This document shows, in pieces, positions 19,377 through 28,700 of a stretch of 64,000 bases of DNA (its first letter is position 1; the number at the start of each line of letters is the position of its first letter). The position numbers and the translations under genes are program-made. The stretch comes from Ardenticatenaceae bacterium (GTDB lineage Bacteria; Chloroflexota; Anaerolineae; Promineifilales; Promineifilaceae), in assembly GCA_020634415.1 (NCBI GenBank), contig JACKBT010000022.1, forward strand, positions 1-64,000. Reading direction: 5' to 3'. The notes under the pieces were generated by a model. That model did no database searches, was not told the DNA's origin, and saw nothing but the letters and a program-made list of their open reading frames with translations.

Positions 19377-20375
19377 ATGACAGTAACACATAAACGATTA
19401 GGTAAACATGGCGTGCTCGTAAGCAATCTTTGCCTGGGCACGATGAATTTTGGCTGGCACACAACAGAAGAAGAGAGCTACAAGATCATGGATCGCGCTC
19501 TGGAATTGGGGATTAACTTCTTTGACACGGCCGATGTCTATGGCTGGGCCGTAGAACATGGTCACACCGAGGAAATTATCGGCCGTTGGTTTGCCCTGGG
19601 CGGCGGGCGGCGCGAGGCCACAGTGTTGGCAACAAAGGTGTATAATCCCGTCACGCGCAAGGCAAATTTACCCGAAGTGAACAGCGACAAACGCAGCCTG
19701 TCGGCTTACAAAATCCGCAAACATTGTGAAGGCAGTCTCAAGCGGCTGCAAACCGATTGGATCGACCTCTACCAAATGCACCATATTGACCGCGATTGTC
19801 CCTGGGATGAGACCTGGCAAGCTTTTGGCAGCCTCATCAATCAGGGCAAAGTAGTTTATGTGGGTTCTAGCAATTTTGCCGGTTGGGACATTGCTACTGC
19901 CTGCCAGGAAGCGTCCAAGCGCGGCCTGTCGGGGCTAGTAAGCGAGCAAAGCATCTATCATCTCAACAACCGGATGGTCGAACTGGAGGTGATTCCCGCC
20001 TGTCGTCATTATGGTTTGGGGCTTATTCCCTGGAGTCCTTTGGCGGGTGGTTTATTAGGCGGCGCGTTGGAGAAATTGGAAACCGGCCGTCGTAAGGGCA
20101 CCGACTTTGAAAAAGAGGTGGCAGAAAATCGGGATAAGCTGGAAAAGTATGAGTCGCTGTGCCGTGAGATAGGGCATCCACCGGGTGAAGTGGCGCTGGC
20201 CTGGCTGCTGCACAATCCCATTGTCACTGCGCCTATTATTGGGCCGCGTACTATGGAACAGTTAGAGAGTGCCGTGCGGGCCGCAGAGATTGTGCTAGAA
20301 GAAGCGGTGCTGCAAAAGCTGGATGAGATATTCCCAGGGCCGGGCGGTGAAGCACCAAATGCCTATTCCTGGTAA
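19377..20375 (+). CDS. Aldo/keto reductase
   Basis: 332 residues, (beta/alpha)8 NADPH-dependent oxidoreductase. The catalytic tetrad is visible: Asp and Tyr in FFDTADVYGWAVEHGH, Lys in LATKVYNP, and His in YQMHHIDRD. The C-terminal NADP part has IPWSPLAGGLL and APIIGPRTMEQLE. AAAGGAG precedes the start. The operator upstream and the beta-glucosidase downstream suggest conversion of a sugar or glycoside aglycone under LacI control; the exact substrate is unknown. Confidence 0.93.
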   Translation: MTVTHKRLGKHGVLVSNLCLGTMNFGWHTTEEESYKIMDRALELGINFFDTADVYGWAVEHGHTEEIIGRWFALGGGRREATVLATKVYNPVTRKANLPEVNSDKRSLSAYKIRKHCEGSLKRLQTDWIDLYQMHHIDRDCPWDETWQAFGSLINQGKVVYVGSSNFAGWDIATACQEASKRGLSGLVSEQSIYHLNNRMVELEVIPACRHYGLGLIPWSPLAGGLLGGALEKLETGRRKGTDFEKEVAENRDKLEKYESLCREIGHPPGEVALAWLLHNPIVTAPIIGPRTMEQLESAVRAAEIVLEEAVLQKLDEIFPGPGGEAPNAYSW

Positions 20376-20402
20376 CTTTTAGGCCCACTGCAAACTATTT
20401 TT

Positions 20403-20495
20403 GTAACTGTTCACCCTCCCGGAGATTTTCCCGCGAGAGAGCCTCCGTAAAAGAAAGCTCCGGGAGGATTTTCACTCGAGGAACTGAATAATTAC
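20403..20495. repeat. Family B repeat, copy 1
   Basis: Starts GTAACTGTTCACCCTCC, has a centre of CCTCCG...CTCCGGGAGG, and ends ACTGAATAATTAC. It is nearly identical to 22766-22858 and inverted at 17375-17467. Copies 1 and 2 flank the beta-glucosidase gene as direct repeats. Confidence 0.88.
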
Positions 20496-20518
20496 CTATT
20501 TTTATAGAAGGAGATATG

Positions 20519-22753
20519 ATGAACGAGACAAAAAAAACGGGAACGGCCGTTCCCACCGACACTGAAATTACTGAACGTGTAGAAGCCCTGCTGGGCCGCA
20601 TGAGCCTCGCCGAAAAAATCGGCCAACTCAACCAGGTTGGCGGCGCCGCTTTTGCCCCAGGGCCAAAGGCCGAAGACCAGATTCGCGCTGGCGGTGCCGG
20701 TTCGGTGCTGTGGTTAAATAACACCCAACGTTTTAACGAACTGCAAAAGATCGCCATCGAGGAAAGCCCCTCCGGCATCCCCCTGCTGTTCGCCCTGGAT
20801 GTCATTCACGGCTACCGCACCATTTTCCCCGTACCGCTGGCCATGGCCTCCTCCTGGGACCCGACCGTACCGGAGAAATCCCAGACAGTGGCCGCCCAAG
20901 AAGCCCGCGCCGCCGGCATCCATTGGACATTTGCGCCCATGATTGACATCGCCCGCGATGCCCGTTGGGGGCGCATTGTGGAAGGCGCCGGTGAAGACCC
21001 CTACCTGGGATCGGCGATGGCTGTGGCCCAGGTGCGCGGCTTCCAGGGCGACGACATCTCTGACCCGGAGCGGGTGCTGGCCTGCGCCAAACATTTCGCT
21101 GGTTATGGGGCTTCCGATGGCGGGCGCGACTATGATCCCGTCTATCTATCTGAAACCCAACTGCGCAACATCTACCTGCCACCCTTTGCCGCTGCGGTTC
21201 AGGCTGGCGCAGCCACCTTCATGAGTGCCTACATGGACCTCAACGATGTTCCCGCCACTGGCAATCGCTTCCTCATGCGCCAGGTTTTGCGCGAGGAGTG
21301 GGGTTTTGAAGGGTTTGTGGTTTCCGATGCCTTCGCCGTCGGCAACATGGTCATCCAAGGCCACGCCCGCGACCGCCGCGAGGCAGCCCTGCGCGGCATC
21401 CAAGCTGGCCTTAACATGGATATGTCTAGCTATACTTACCCCGAGAATCTGGCCGGATTGGTAGCCGATGGCACTTTATCTATCGCTGAGATTGAAGAGT
21501 TGGTGCGCCCCATCCTGGCTATTAAGGTCAAAATGGGTCTGTTTGAACAGCCCTATGTGGATGAAAATCGGCTGGCAGCGGTTTTGGCTCAACCGGAAAA
21601 TCGCCAGACTGCCCGTTGGGCCGCCCAGCGTTCGATGGTGCTGCTGAAGAACGAAGGCGGGCTGCTGCCGCTTAAAACGGATCTTCAGAAGGTGGCGGTG
21701 ATTGGCCCTGTGGCTGATTCGATGACGGCCACCGAGGGGTCGTGGATGGTCTTCGGCCATGAGCCAGCGGCGGTGACGGTGCTGGCGGGCATCCGCGCCA
21801 AGCTGCCGGAAGCGGAGGTTAGCTACGCGCCCGGCCCAGAGATTCGGCGCGACATTCCCTCCTGGTTTGAGAGCCTGATGGCGGGTGAAGCCCCCAAACC
21901 GCCGCAAACTCCCGAAGAGGCTGAGGCTGCTTTCCAAACGGCCGTCTCCACCGCCCGTGCCGCTGACCTGGTCGTGATGGTGCTGGGCGAGACAGCCCTG
22001 ATGGCGGGCGAAGCTGCCTCGCGGGCCTCACTCGATTTGCCCGGCCGGCAGGAGGAACTGCTGAAGGCTGTGGCCGATTTGGGTAAGCCAGTGGTCTTGG
22101 TGTTGTTAAACGGCCGTCCCCTCAGCATCAACTGGGCTGCCGAACACATTCCCGCCATCCTCGAAGCCTGGGAACCCGGCAGCGAAGGCGGCCATGCGGT
22201 AGCCGACATCCTCTTTGGCGACGTAAATCCTGGTGGCAAACTGCCCGTCAGCTTCCCCCGCAAAGGCAGCCACGCACCGCTCTACTACGCTCGCAACCTC
22301 ACCCACTCGCCGGAAAGCAGCCCAATGTACAACCCGCGTTACTGGGATGGGCTGCCTGTGCCGCTCTATCCCTTCGGCTTTGGCCTGAGTTATACAACCT
22401 TTGCATTCTCCAACCTGAAAGTTTCAGCCGCGCAGGTGAAGGCGGGGCAAAGCGTTACCGTCAGTGTGGATGTGACCAACACCGGTGATGTGGCTGGCGA
22501 TGAAGTGGCCCAGCTTTACATCCACCAGAAATGGGGCAGCGATTCACGCCCCATGCGTGAGTTGAAGGGTTTCGAGCGCATCACTCTGCAACCGGGCAAG
22601 ACGAAAACCGTTACCTTCCCGCTTGGCCCCGATGAACTAAGATATTGGAGTACCAATGCCAATGGCTGGGTTCAAGAAGCCGCTGAGTTCGACATTTGGG
22701 TCGGTGCGGATTCCCAAGCAACGCTGCACGCTGAGTTGGCGGTAGTGGCATAA
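20519..22753 (+). CDS. Glycoside hydrolase family 3 beta-glucosidase-like enzyme
   Basis: About 744 residues. It hydrolyses terminal beta-linked glucose (or a related sugar) with retention. Domains in order: an N-terminal (beta/alpha)8 barrel (IGQLNQVGG, ALDVIHGYRTIFP, GRIVEGAGEDPYLG, CAKHFAGYGAS), with the nucleophile Asp in GFVVSDAF; an alpha/beta sandwich (VLLKNEGGLLPLK, VMVLGE); and a C-terminal fibronectin III-like domain (YPFGFGLSYTTF, VTNTGDVAGDEVAQLYI). There is no signal peptide, so it probably acts inside the cell on imported oligosaccharides. ATG 20519 fits the AAGGAG spacing better than ATG 20516. Flanked by family B repeats. Confidence 0.95.
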   Translation: MNETKKTGTAVPTDTEITERVEALLGRMSLAEKIGQLNQVGGAAFAPGPKAEDQIRAGGAGSVLWLNNTQRFNELQKIAIEESPSGIPLLFALDVIHGYRTIFPVPLAMASSWDPTVPEKSQTVAAQEARAAGIHWTFAPMIDIARDARWGRIVEGAGEDPYLGSAMAVAQVRGFQGDDISDPERVLACAKHFAGYGASDGGRDYDPVYLSETQLRNIYLPPFAAAVQAGAATFMSAYMDLNDVPATGNRFLMRQVLREEWGFEGFVVSDAFAVGNMVIQGHARDRREAALRGIQAGLNMDMSSYTYPENLAGLVADGTLSIAEIEELVRPILAIKVKMGLFEQPYVDENRLAAVLAQPENRQTARWAAQRSMVLLKNEGGLLPLKTDLQKVAVIGPVADSMTATEGSWMVFGHEPAAVTVLAGIRAKLPEAEVSYAPGPEIRRDIPSWFESLMAGEAPKPPQTPEEAEAAFQTAVSTARAADLVVMVLGETALMAGEAASRASLDLPGRQEELLKAVADLGKPVVLVLLNGRPLSINWAAEHIPAILEAWEPGSEGGHAVADILFGDVNPGGKLPVSFPRKGSHAPLYYARNLTHSPESSPMYNPRYWDGLPVPLYPFGFGLSYTTFAFSNLKVSAAQVKAGQSVTVSVDVTNTGDVAGDEVAQLYIHQKWGSDSRPMRELKGFERITLQPGKTKTVTFPLGPDELRYWSTNANGWVQEAAEFDIWVGADSQATLHAELAVVA

Positions 22754-22765
22754 GGTTTTTATATT

Positions 22766-22858
22766 GTAACTGTTCACCCTCCTGGAGGTTTTCCCTCGAG
22801 TGAGCCTCCGTAAAAGAAGCCTCCGGGAGGATTTTCACTCGAGGGACTGAATAATTAC
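22766..22858. repeat. Family B repeat, copy 2
   Basis: GTAACTGTTCACCCTCC ... GGGACTGAATAATTAC; a direct repeat of copy 1 with a few substitutions, just after the GH3 stop. Confidence 0.88.
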
Positions 22859-22894
22859 TTTATTTTTTGGACTTGTTTCTCCACAAGTTCCCCA

Positions 22895-22950
22895 GAGTTC
22901 CCCTCAGTTCCGCAAAAATCACACTCACTCATAGGAACTGGGGGGAACTC
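22895..22950. repeat. GTTCCCC-type inverted repeat
   Basis: GAGTTCCCCTCAGTTCC (22895-22911) pairs with GGAACTGGGGGGAACTC (22934-22950) with one mismatch. A related sequence is inserted in frame at 31186-31257 in the second DUF2298 gene. Confidence 0.65.
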
Positions 22951-22987
22951 GTAGGTTATGGGGAGTTTGTGATGTTCTACTTTTATC

Positions 22988-23968
22988 ATGGAAAGCAAAA
23001 CTAAAAATAAACAGACACGGGAACAAATAGCAGCGATGGCGGCCAGAGCTTTTGGGGGCATGAGTTTGGCGGAAGGGGAAACGGCCGTTACCGAACTAAA
23101 AGAAGGTTGGTTCAACGCCGCCTACAGCATCCGGCTGGCCGATGGGCACGAGGTCATTCTTAAAATTGCGCCGCCACAAGATGCTGAAGTAATGCTGTAT
23201 GAAAAGAATATCATGGCGACGGAGGTGGCCGCCATGCGTCTGGTGCAGCAGAATCCGGCCATCCCTGTACCCACCATCTACTTTTTCGATAATGCCCACG
23301 ATTTGTGCGACGCGGATTACTTCTTCATGGAGAAAATGGATGGGGACAATCTGGAGCATGTGAAGGCCACTTTGCCGGAGGCCACACAAACAGCAATTGA
23401 CCAACATATTGGGCAGATTATCCGGGAGATCAACGGCTTCCCTGGCACCTATTTTGGCTATGATGGCAACCCAGACCTGCGGGCCAATACCTGGCGCGAA
23501 GCCTTCAACAAGATTGTGGAAGCGGTGCTGGCGGATGCGGCCTGCAAGCAGGTGCAGTTTGACTTCGGCTATGACGAGCTGCGTGCCACCATCCAGAAAC
23601 ATGCCCCGGCTTTGGCAGAAATCACCACGCCCTGCCTGGTGCATTGGGATGCGTGGAACCCGAATTTTTTTGTGCGAAACGGCCGTATCAGCGGCATTAT
23701 TGACTTTGAACGGGCATTATGGGCCGAACCGCTCATGGAAGCCCAATTTAGATCCCTCTTTGGGGCCACCGGCATCACCAACGCCATGCAAGGCTACGGC
23801 AAAACCTCCTTCACCTTCGCCGAAGAACAGCGCAACCATCTCTACTCGCTGCACCTGGCGCTCGTCATGCACGTCGAGTGCTACTACCGCAATTACGACA
23901 CCGACCACATCTTCAACTTCTCACGGCAGTACATTAGCGACACAATGGCCTGGCTGCAAGCTAACTAA
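22988..23968 (+). CDS. Aminoglycoside phosphotransferase (APH)-family kinase
   Basis: 326 residues with the protein-kinase-like fold of APH/choline kinases. Seen: an N-lobe EVILKIAPP lysine strand, FFMEKMDGDNL, the catalytic loop LVHWDAWNPNFFV (Brenner-type HxDxxxxN), and the metal-binding GIIDFERALW. The substrate is a small molecule; the sequence does not show whether it is an antibiotic. The neighbouring MATE exporter fits a resistance or detoxification role, but that is inference. The start at 22988 has no strong ribosome binding site. Confidence 0.88.
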   Translation: MESKTKNKQTREQIAAMAARAFGGMSLAEGETAVTELKEGWFNAAYSIRLADGHEVILKIAPPQDAEVMLYEKNIMATEVAAMRLVQQNPAIPVPTIYFFDNAHDLCDADYFFMEKMDGDNLEHVKATLPEATQTAIDQHIGQIIREINGFPGTYFGYDGNPDLRANTWREAFNKIVEAVLADAACKQVQFDFGYDELRATIQKHAPALAEITTPCLVHWDAWNPNFFVRNGRISGIIDFERALWAEPLMEAQFRSLFGATGITNAMQGYGKTSFTFAEEQRNHLYSLHLALVMHVECYYRNYDTDHIFNFSRQYISDTMAWLQAN

Positions 23969-23970
23969 GC

Positions 23971-24027
23971 GAGACTAGAGACTAGAGACTTTCTAGTCTC
24001 CAATCTCTAGTCTCCAGTCTCTACCAA
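23971..24027. repeat. Family A hairpin between kinase and MATE gene
   Basis: GAGACTAGAGACTAGAGACT then AGTCTCCAATCTCTAGTCTC; heptamer-unit arms around a short loop, same family as 8862-8917. Confidence 0.8.
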
Positions 24028-24040
24028 ACCTTAAACAGCT

Positions 24041-25402
24041 ATGAGCAATTCAGCCAGAGTTGAACGCCTCAGCACCGAGAAAATCGGCAAACTGCTGTGG
24101 GAAATGTCTTCACAGACGACATTCTCGCTGCTGGTTTATGCCCTCTACAGCCTTACAGATACCTACTTCCTTTCCGTAGGTATCAATTCACTGGCCGCCG
24201 CCGGGGCTTCGATCATCTCGCCGGTACTGATCGCCCTCGGGGCCGTAGCCACGACCGTTGGGGCTGGCGGTGCCTCGGTGGTGTCCCGCGCCCTGGGCGA
24301 GCAAAACGAGGCCAGGGCTTCGCGTACAGTCGCCAACACCTTCCTGATTTTCTGGACAGCGGCCATTGCCATCACCATCTTGGGCGCAGTTTTCATTAAG
24401 CCGATTGTCTACTTATTGGGAGCGACGGACAGCATTGCGCCTTATGCTATTGCTTACGGCCGTATTATCTTCCTCGGCACTATCACCAGCACCGGCTTCT
24501 CCACCATCATCCGCGCCGATGGCAATATCCGCTACTCAACCGCCATCTGGGTCATTCCCGTCACCGCCAACCTCGTGCTTAGCTGGCTGTTCATCATGGT
24601 GATAAAAATGGGCGCGGCTGGGGCAGCCCTGGCAACTGTTGCAGGACAGGCCATATCGGCCCTCATGAGCATCTACTTCTTCTTTTTCCGCCAAAATCGC
24701 TCCTACCAGATCAAGGCAGCCTACTTCAAACCCGACTGGCCCCTCATCGGTGAGGTGCTGCTGATTGGCTTTCCCTCGCTGATTAAAAATCTTAGTGCCA
24801 GCCTGCTGGTCATTGTAACAAACAATCTTCTCAAGCTTGCGGGGGGTGATACCGCTCTAGGTGTATTTGCCATTGTCAATCGGCTGTATGCGGGGCTGAA
24901 CATGCCGCAAACAGGCATTGTGCAGGGGATGCAGCCGCTGATCGGCTTCAACTTTGGTCAGAAGAAGTTCCAGCGGGTGCAAGAAACTATCCGGCTTTCG
25001 CTCAGTGCGTCGCTGTTCTATGGCCTGCTGGTTTTAGGCATTTGTTTATTAATGCCAGCAACACTGATTTCGCTGCTTTCTAAAGAAAAGGCCATCATTG
25101 CCGAGGGGCAGATCGCCCTACGCTTGCTGGCCCTTTCTTACCCACTAACTGGCATCGCCATGATTACGGCGGCCTCGTTTCAATCAATTGGCCGGGCCAA
25201 AGAAGCCCTCACGCTTACTTTGGGAGGCATCATACTGGTCAAGTTACCAGTGCTGCTGCTGGCCTCGCATCTGTTCTCTCTAAATGGCATTTGGGCTTCG
25301 GAGGCAAGTTCAGAGCTGATTCTTTGCCTGGTGTCGTTTATGATGTTGAAGCGTTTTCAGGGCAGAACGTATCGTCAATGGCAGTATGAGCAAGTTGGGT
25401 AA
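24041..25402 (+). CDS. MATE-family efflux transporter
   Basis: 453 residues with about 12 membrane helices in two related halves (SLTDTYFLSVGINSLAAAGASIISP, GAGGASVVSRALGEQNEARASRTV, and the second-half GIVQGMQPLIGFNFGQKKFQRVQ). Exports small organic cations or drugs by Na+ or H+ antiport in the inner membrane. It follows the APH-like kinase across a hairpin repeat and could be co-transcribed with it. The substrate is unknown. Confidence 0.93.
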   Translation: MSNSARVERLSTEKIGKLLWEMSSQTTFSLLVYALYSLTDTYFLSVGINSLAAAGASIISPVLIALGAVATTVGAGGASVVSRALGEQNEARASRTVANTFLIFWTAAIAITILGAVFIKPIVYLLGATDSIAPYAIAYGRIIFLGTITSTGFSTIIRADGNIRYSTAIWVIPVTANLVLSWLFIMVIKMGAAGAALATVAGQAISALMSIYFFFFRQNRSYQIKAAYFKPDWPLIGEVLLIGFPSLIKNLSASLLVIVTNNLLKLAGGDTALGVFAIVNRLYAGLNMPQTGIVQGMQPLIGFNFGQKKFQRVQETIRLSLSASLFYGLLVLGICLLMPATLISLLSKEKAIIAEGQIALRLLALSYPLTGIAMITAASFQSIGRAKEALTLTLGGIILVKLPVLLLASHLFSLNGIWASEASSELILCLVSFMMLKRFQGRTYRQWQYEQVG

Positions 25403-25403
25403 A

Positions 25404-25490
25404 GGTTTTCCAAACATAACCCTCCGGGAGGCTTATGCCAGAGACAAAGGTCTTGCAGGAAACCTCCCGGAGGCTCTTTCCCTTCTCACG
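25404..25490. repeat. CCTCCGGGAGG-type hairpin repeat
   Basis: CCTCCGGGAGGCT near 25412 and CCTCCCGGAGGCT near 25463, separated by GGTCTTGCAGG-type sequence; related to the core of family B. It lies 3' of the MATE gene and may end its transcription. Confidence 0.5.
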
Positions 25491-25650
25491 CATACCAATC
25501 CACCACCGACAAATTCTCAATGCGGCTAAACTCACTTGTGTTTCGCGTGACCAACACGCCCCTGTTGGCTAAAGCCGTGGCCGCAATCAACACATCATAA
25601 GCCCCAATGGGCTGACCTTTGTTTTCTAAGGCGACCCGAACGTGAGCGGC
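25486..25650 (-). pseudogene. C-terminal fragment of a VapC-type PIN toxin
   Basis: The minus strand reads ALENKGQPIGAYDVLIAATA, then LANRGVLVTRNTSEFSRI, ending VVDWYA before TGA (25488-25486). This is the C-terminal third of VapC toxins, including the GAYDVLIAA and LVTRNTSEFSRI motifs. The N-terminal part and any antitoxin are missing; homology stops close to an AACGGCCGCT motif near 25650. A remnant, presumably not functional. Confidence 0.75.
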
Positions 25651-25746
25651 CGTTTACCCACTCCCCCCCACTTACACATTAAAATCTTAGCCACCGCTAC
25701 GCCTTTGACAGCAAATAGGTGTATAAATAGGGGGTTGACACTTTTT

Positions 25747-25779
25747 AGATTGGTTCAATCTGGCAGATTGAACCAATTT
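25747..25779. repeat. Family E hairpin just before the giant GT/YYY gene
   Basis: AGATTGGTTCAATCT - GGC - AGATTGAACCAATTT. A sister element, AGATTGGGTCAATCT - TGA - AGATTGACCCAATCT, lies at 55088-55120. Here it reaches within 2 bases of the ATG, so it replaces any Shine-Dalgarno. Confidence 0.75.
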
Positions 25780-25781
25780 TC

Positions 25782-28700
25782 ATGCTTATGACTGTAGAAG
25801 AAACCGAAATCGTCGAACCAACACAACCACAGACCTCCGAGGTCTCCAAGACCTCGGAGGTCTCGTCACCATCACCCCAATCCTTCTGGGAGAACCTGGC
25901 TATCATCCCCCTCATCCTCATCCTCCTGCTAGGAGCCTACTTCCGCTTCACGGGCCTCAATTGGGATGGCAACTTCCATCTACATCCTGACGAACGCTTC
26001 CTCACCGACACCACCAGCCGCCTCCAAGTCACCTTCGACCCCTTCCTCTACCTGCGTACCTCCGAGTCGCCGCTCAACCCCTACAACGTAGACAAAGGCT
26101 TCTACGTCTACGGCAACTTCCCCATGACCTTTACCCGCTACTTTGCCGAGTGGGTGACGCAGTGGTGCAGTATGTTCGAGGGACGCTGCGACTACACCTA
26201 TACCGCCTACGACGGCGTGCATCTAATCGGCCGTTTCCTCTCCGGCTTCACTGATTTACTCTCCGTCTTCTTCATCTTCCTCATTGGCCGCCGCCTGTAT
26301 GATTGGCGCGTGGGCCTGCTGGCCGCCCTGTTACTCGCCGCCGCCGTCATGCCCATCCAGCAGAGCCACTTTTACACGATGGACAACTGGGCGGCAGCTT
26401 TGACGACGTTTACCTTGTATACGGCCGTTCGCGCTGCCGGTTTTGGCGATGAAAACAACCCCTTCAAACGCCGCTGGTACATCCTCTTCGGTCTCGGTTT
26501 GGGCCTCACCGTCGCCTCCCGCATCAACGTGGCCCCCTTAGCCGCCATGATCAACGTCTCCGCCATCATCTGGCTGGCGCGGCGCGGCCACACCTGGCAA
26601 AGCATTAAGGAGAATCTGGGCGGTGTAGATGGGCAAAAAGTGATTGGCGGCGTGGTCTTAGCGGCCGTTCTCTCCATCCTCGTCTTCCGCATCGCCCAGC
26701 CCTACGCCTTCGCCGACAGCACCATCGTGCGCCAAACCATGCTGGCCGAAACTGGCCGCGAACCGGGCTTCCTCAGCCTCACCCTGCGCTCGCTCATCGG
26801 CTTCAACCCGCAGTGGCTCGGCAACATGGAAGAAATCCAGCGGCTGCAAGCCCCCGAAGCCTCCTTCCCCCCCGCCGTGCAGTGGACCGACCGTGACCCC
26901 ATCATCTTCCCCTTCACCAACATCACCCTTTACGGCATGGGCCTCACCGCCGCCCTCGCCGCCTGGATCGGCCTGCTGTGGGCTGGCGTTCGCCTCATCC
27001 GCTTCAAGCCCGATTGGATGAGCCACGCCATTCCGGTGCTGTGGACGGGCTTCTATTTCCTCTTCATGGCCACCCGTTGGGTCAAATCCATCCGCTACTT
27101 CCTGCCCATCTACCCCACACTATTGTTACTGGGCGCATGGGCCTTAGTGGCTCTGTGGCAGCGGGCCAAAGCACACGAAGGCTCCAGCCGCACGCTGCGT
27201 CAGGCAGGGGCAGCAGCACTCGTACTCATCGTCACCATCCCCACCATTTTGTGGGCCAACGCCTTCATCGAGATTTACCAAAAGCCCATCACCCGCGTGG
27301 CTGCTTCTGACTGGATGTTTGAGAATGTTCCCTCTGGTGCGGTTCTGCTTTACGAGGCGGAGGGGCAAACGAAGGAGTTTAATCTCCCGCTCAAAGGTTA
27401 TGAATTTCAACAGGGCAGTTTCCCGCTGACGCTCAACTTCACCATGCCGGAGAATGGCACGGTAACGGCCGTTCGCTTCACCAACTTACTCCGCCCCGCC
27501 AACGACCTCAGCACCGACCAATCCTTGGTTATAAATCTTGATGGCGGTGCAACCACCACCGCCCAACTCAACCTCACCCATGAAAAACAGGCGGTTACGA
27601 TTGATCTGCCCCCACAAACCCTGGAAGCCGAATCCTTCCATCAAATTTTGGTAGAGCTTGGCCCTGGCGGCGGCGTTTTGGCCGACACCAGCCGCATTGT
27701 GAATGAGCATTGGGATGATTTGCTGCCGGTGGGCACAAACGGCCGTCAAGCCTACGCCCAATATTACAGCGAAGTGCCGGGCGGCCAACGCCCCGTCACC
27801 CATCCCGACAGCCCCGAAAAGCGCACCGAAGTCGTGCAATGGCTGGACGATGCCGACTACATCGCCCTCAGCAGCCAGCGTGCCATCTGGTCACTGCCGC
27901 GCATCCCCCTCACCTACCCCCTCATGATTCGCTACTATGAGGCTCTGTTTAGCGGCGAGTTGGGCTTTGAACTGGTACACCAGGAACATGCCGATTTCCA
28001 CATCGGCCCGCTTTACATCAGCGACACCAGCGGCCAGATAAGCTGGGGCGAACCGCCCGATGTGGGCTGGCCGCCCCCCGGCGACCTGGCCGCCGAGGAG
28101 GCTTTCAGCGTCTACGACCATCCGCCGGTGTGGATTTTTAAGAAAACGGCCGCTTACAGCCACGAAAACACGGTGCGCATTCTGGGCGCGGTGGATTTGA
28201 GCCATGTCATCATCATGAACCCCAGCGAGGCCACGCGCTCGCCCAACGGCCTGATGTTGACAGAAGCGGAATTAGCCACACAGCGGGCCAATGGCACATT
28301 TAGCGAGCTTTTCAACCCGGATGGGCTGCTGTCTAGTCATCCAGCATTGGCGGCGGTGGTGTGGTGGCTAACGGCCGTTCTCCTGGGCCTCATCGCCTTC
28401 CCCATCATGTTCGTCATCTTGCGCGGCCTGCCCGACAAAGGCTACATGCTGGGGCGCATCTTCGCCCTGCTCTTCATCTCCTACTTCACCTGGCTGCTCG
28501 CCAGCCTCGACGTGTTGCCCCATACACGCGGCACACTCCTGCTGGGCGTGCTGCTCATGGCCGTCATCAGTGCCGCCATCTTCCTGCGCCAGCGCCAGCA
28601 GATCATGGCCTTCATCCACGCCAATCGCAACTACCTCATCATCGTCGAACTATTGGGCATTGTGCTTTACCTCATCGCCATCCTCATCCGCCTGGGCAAC

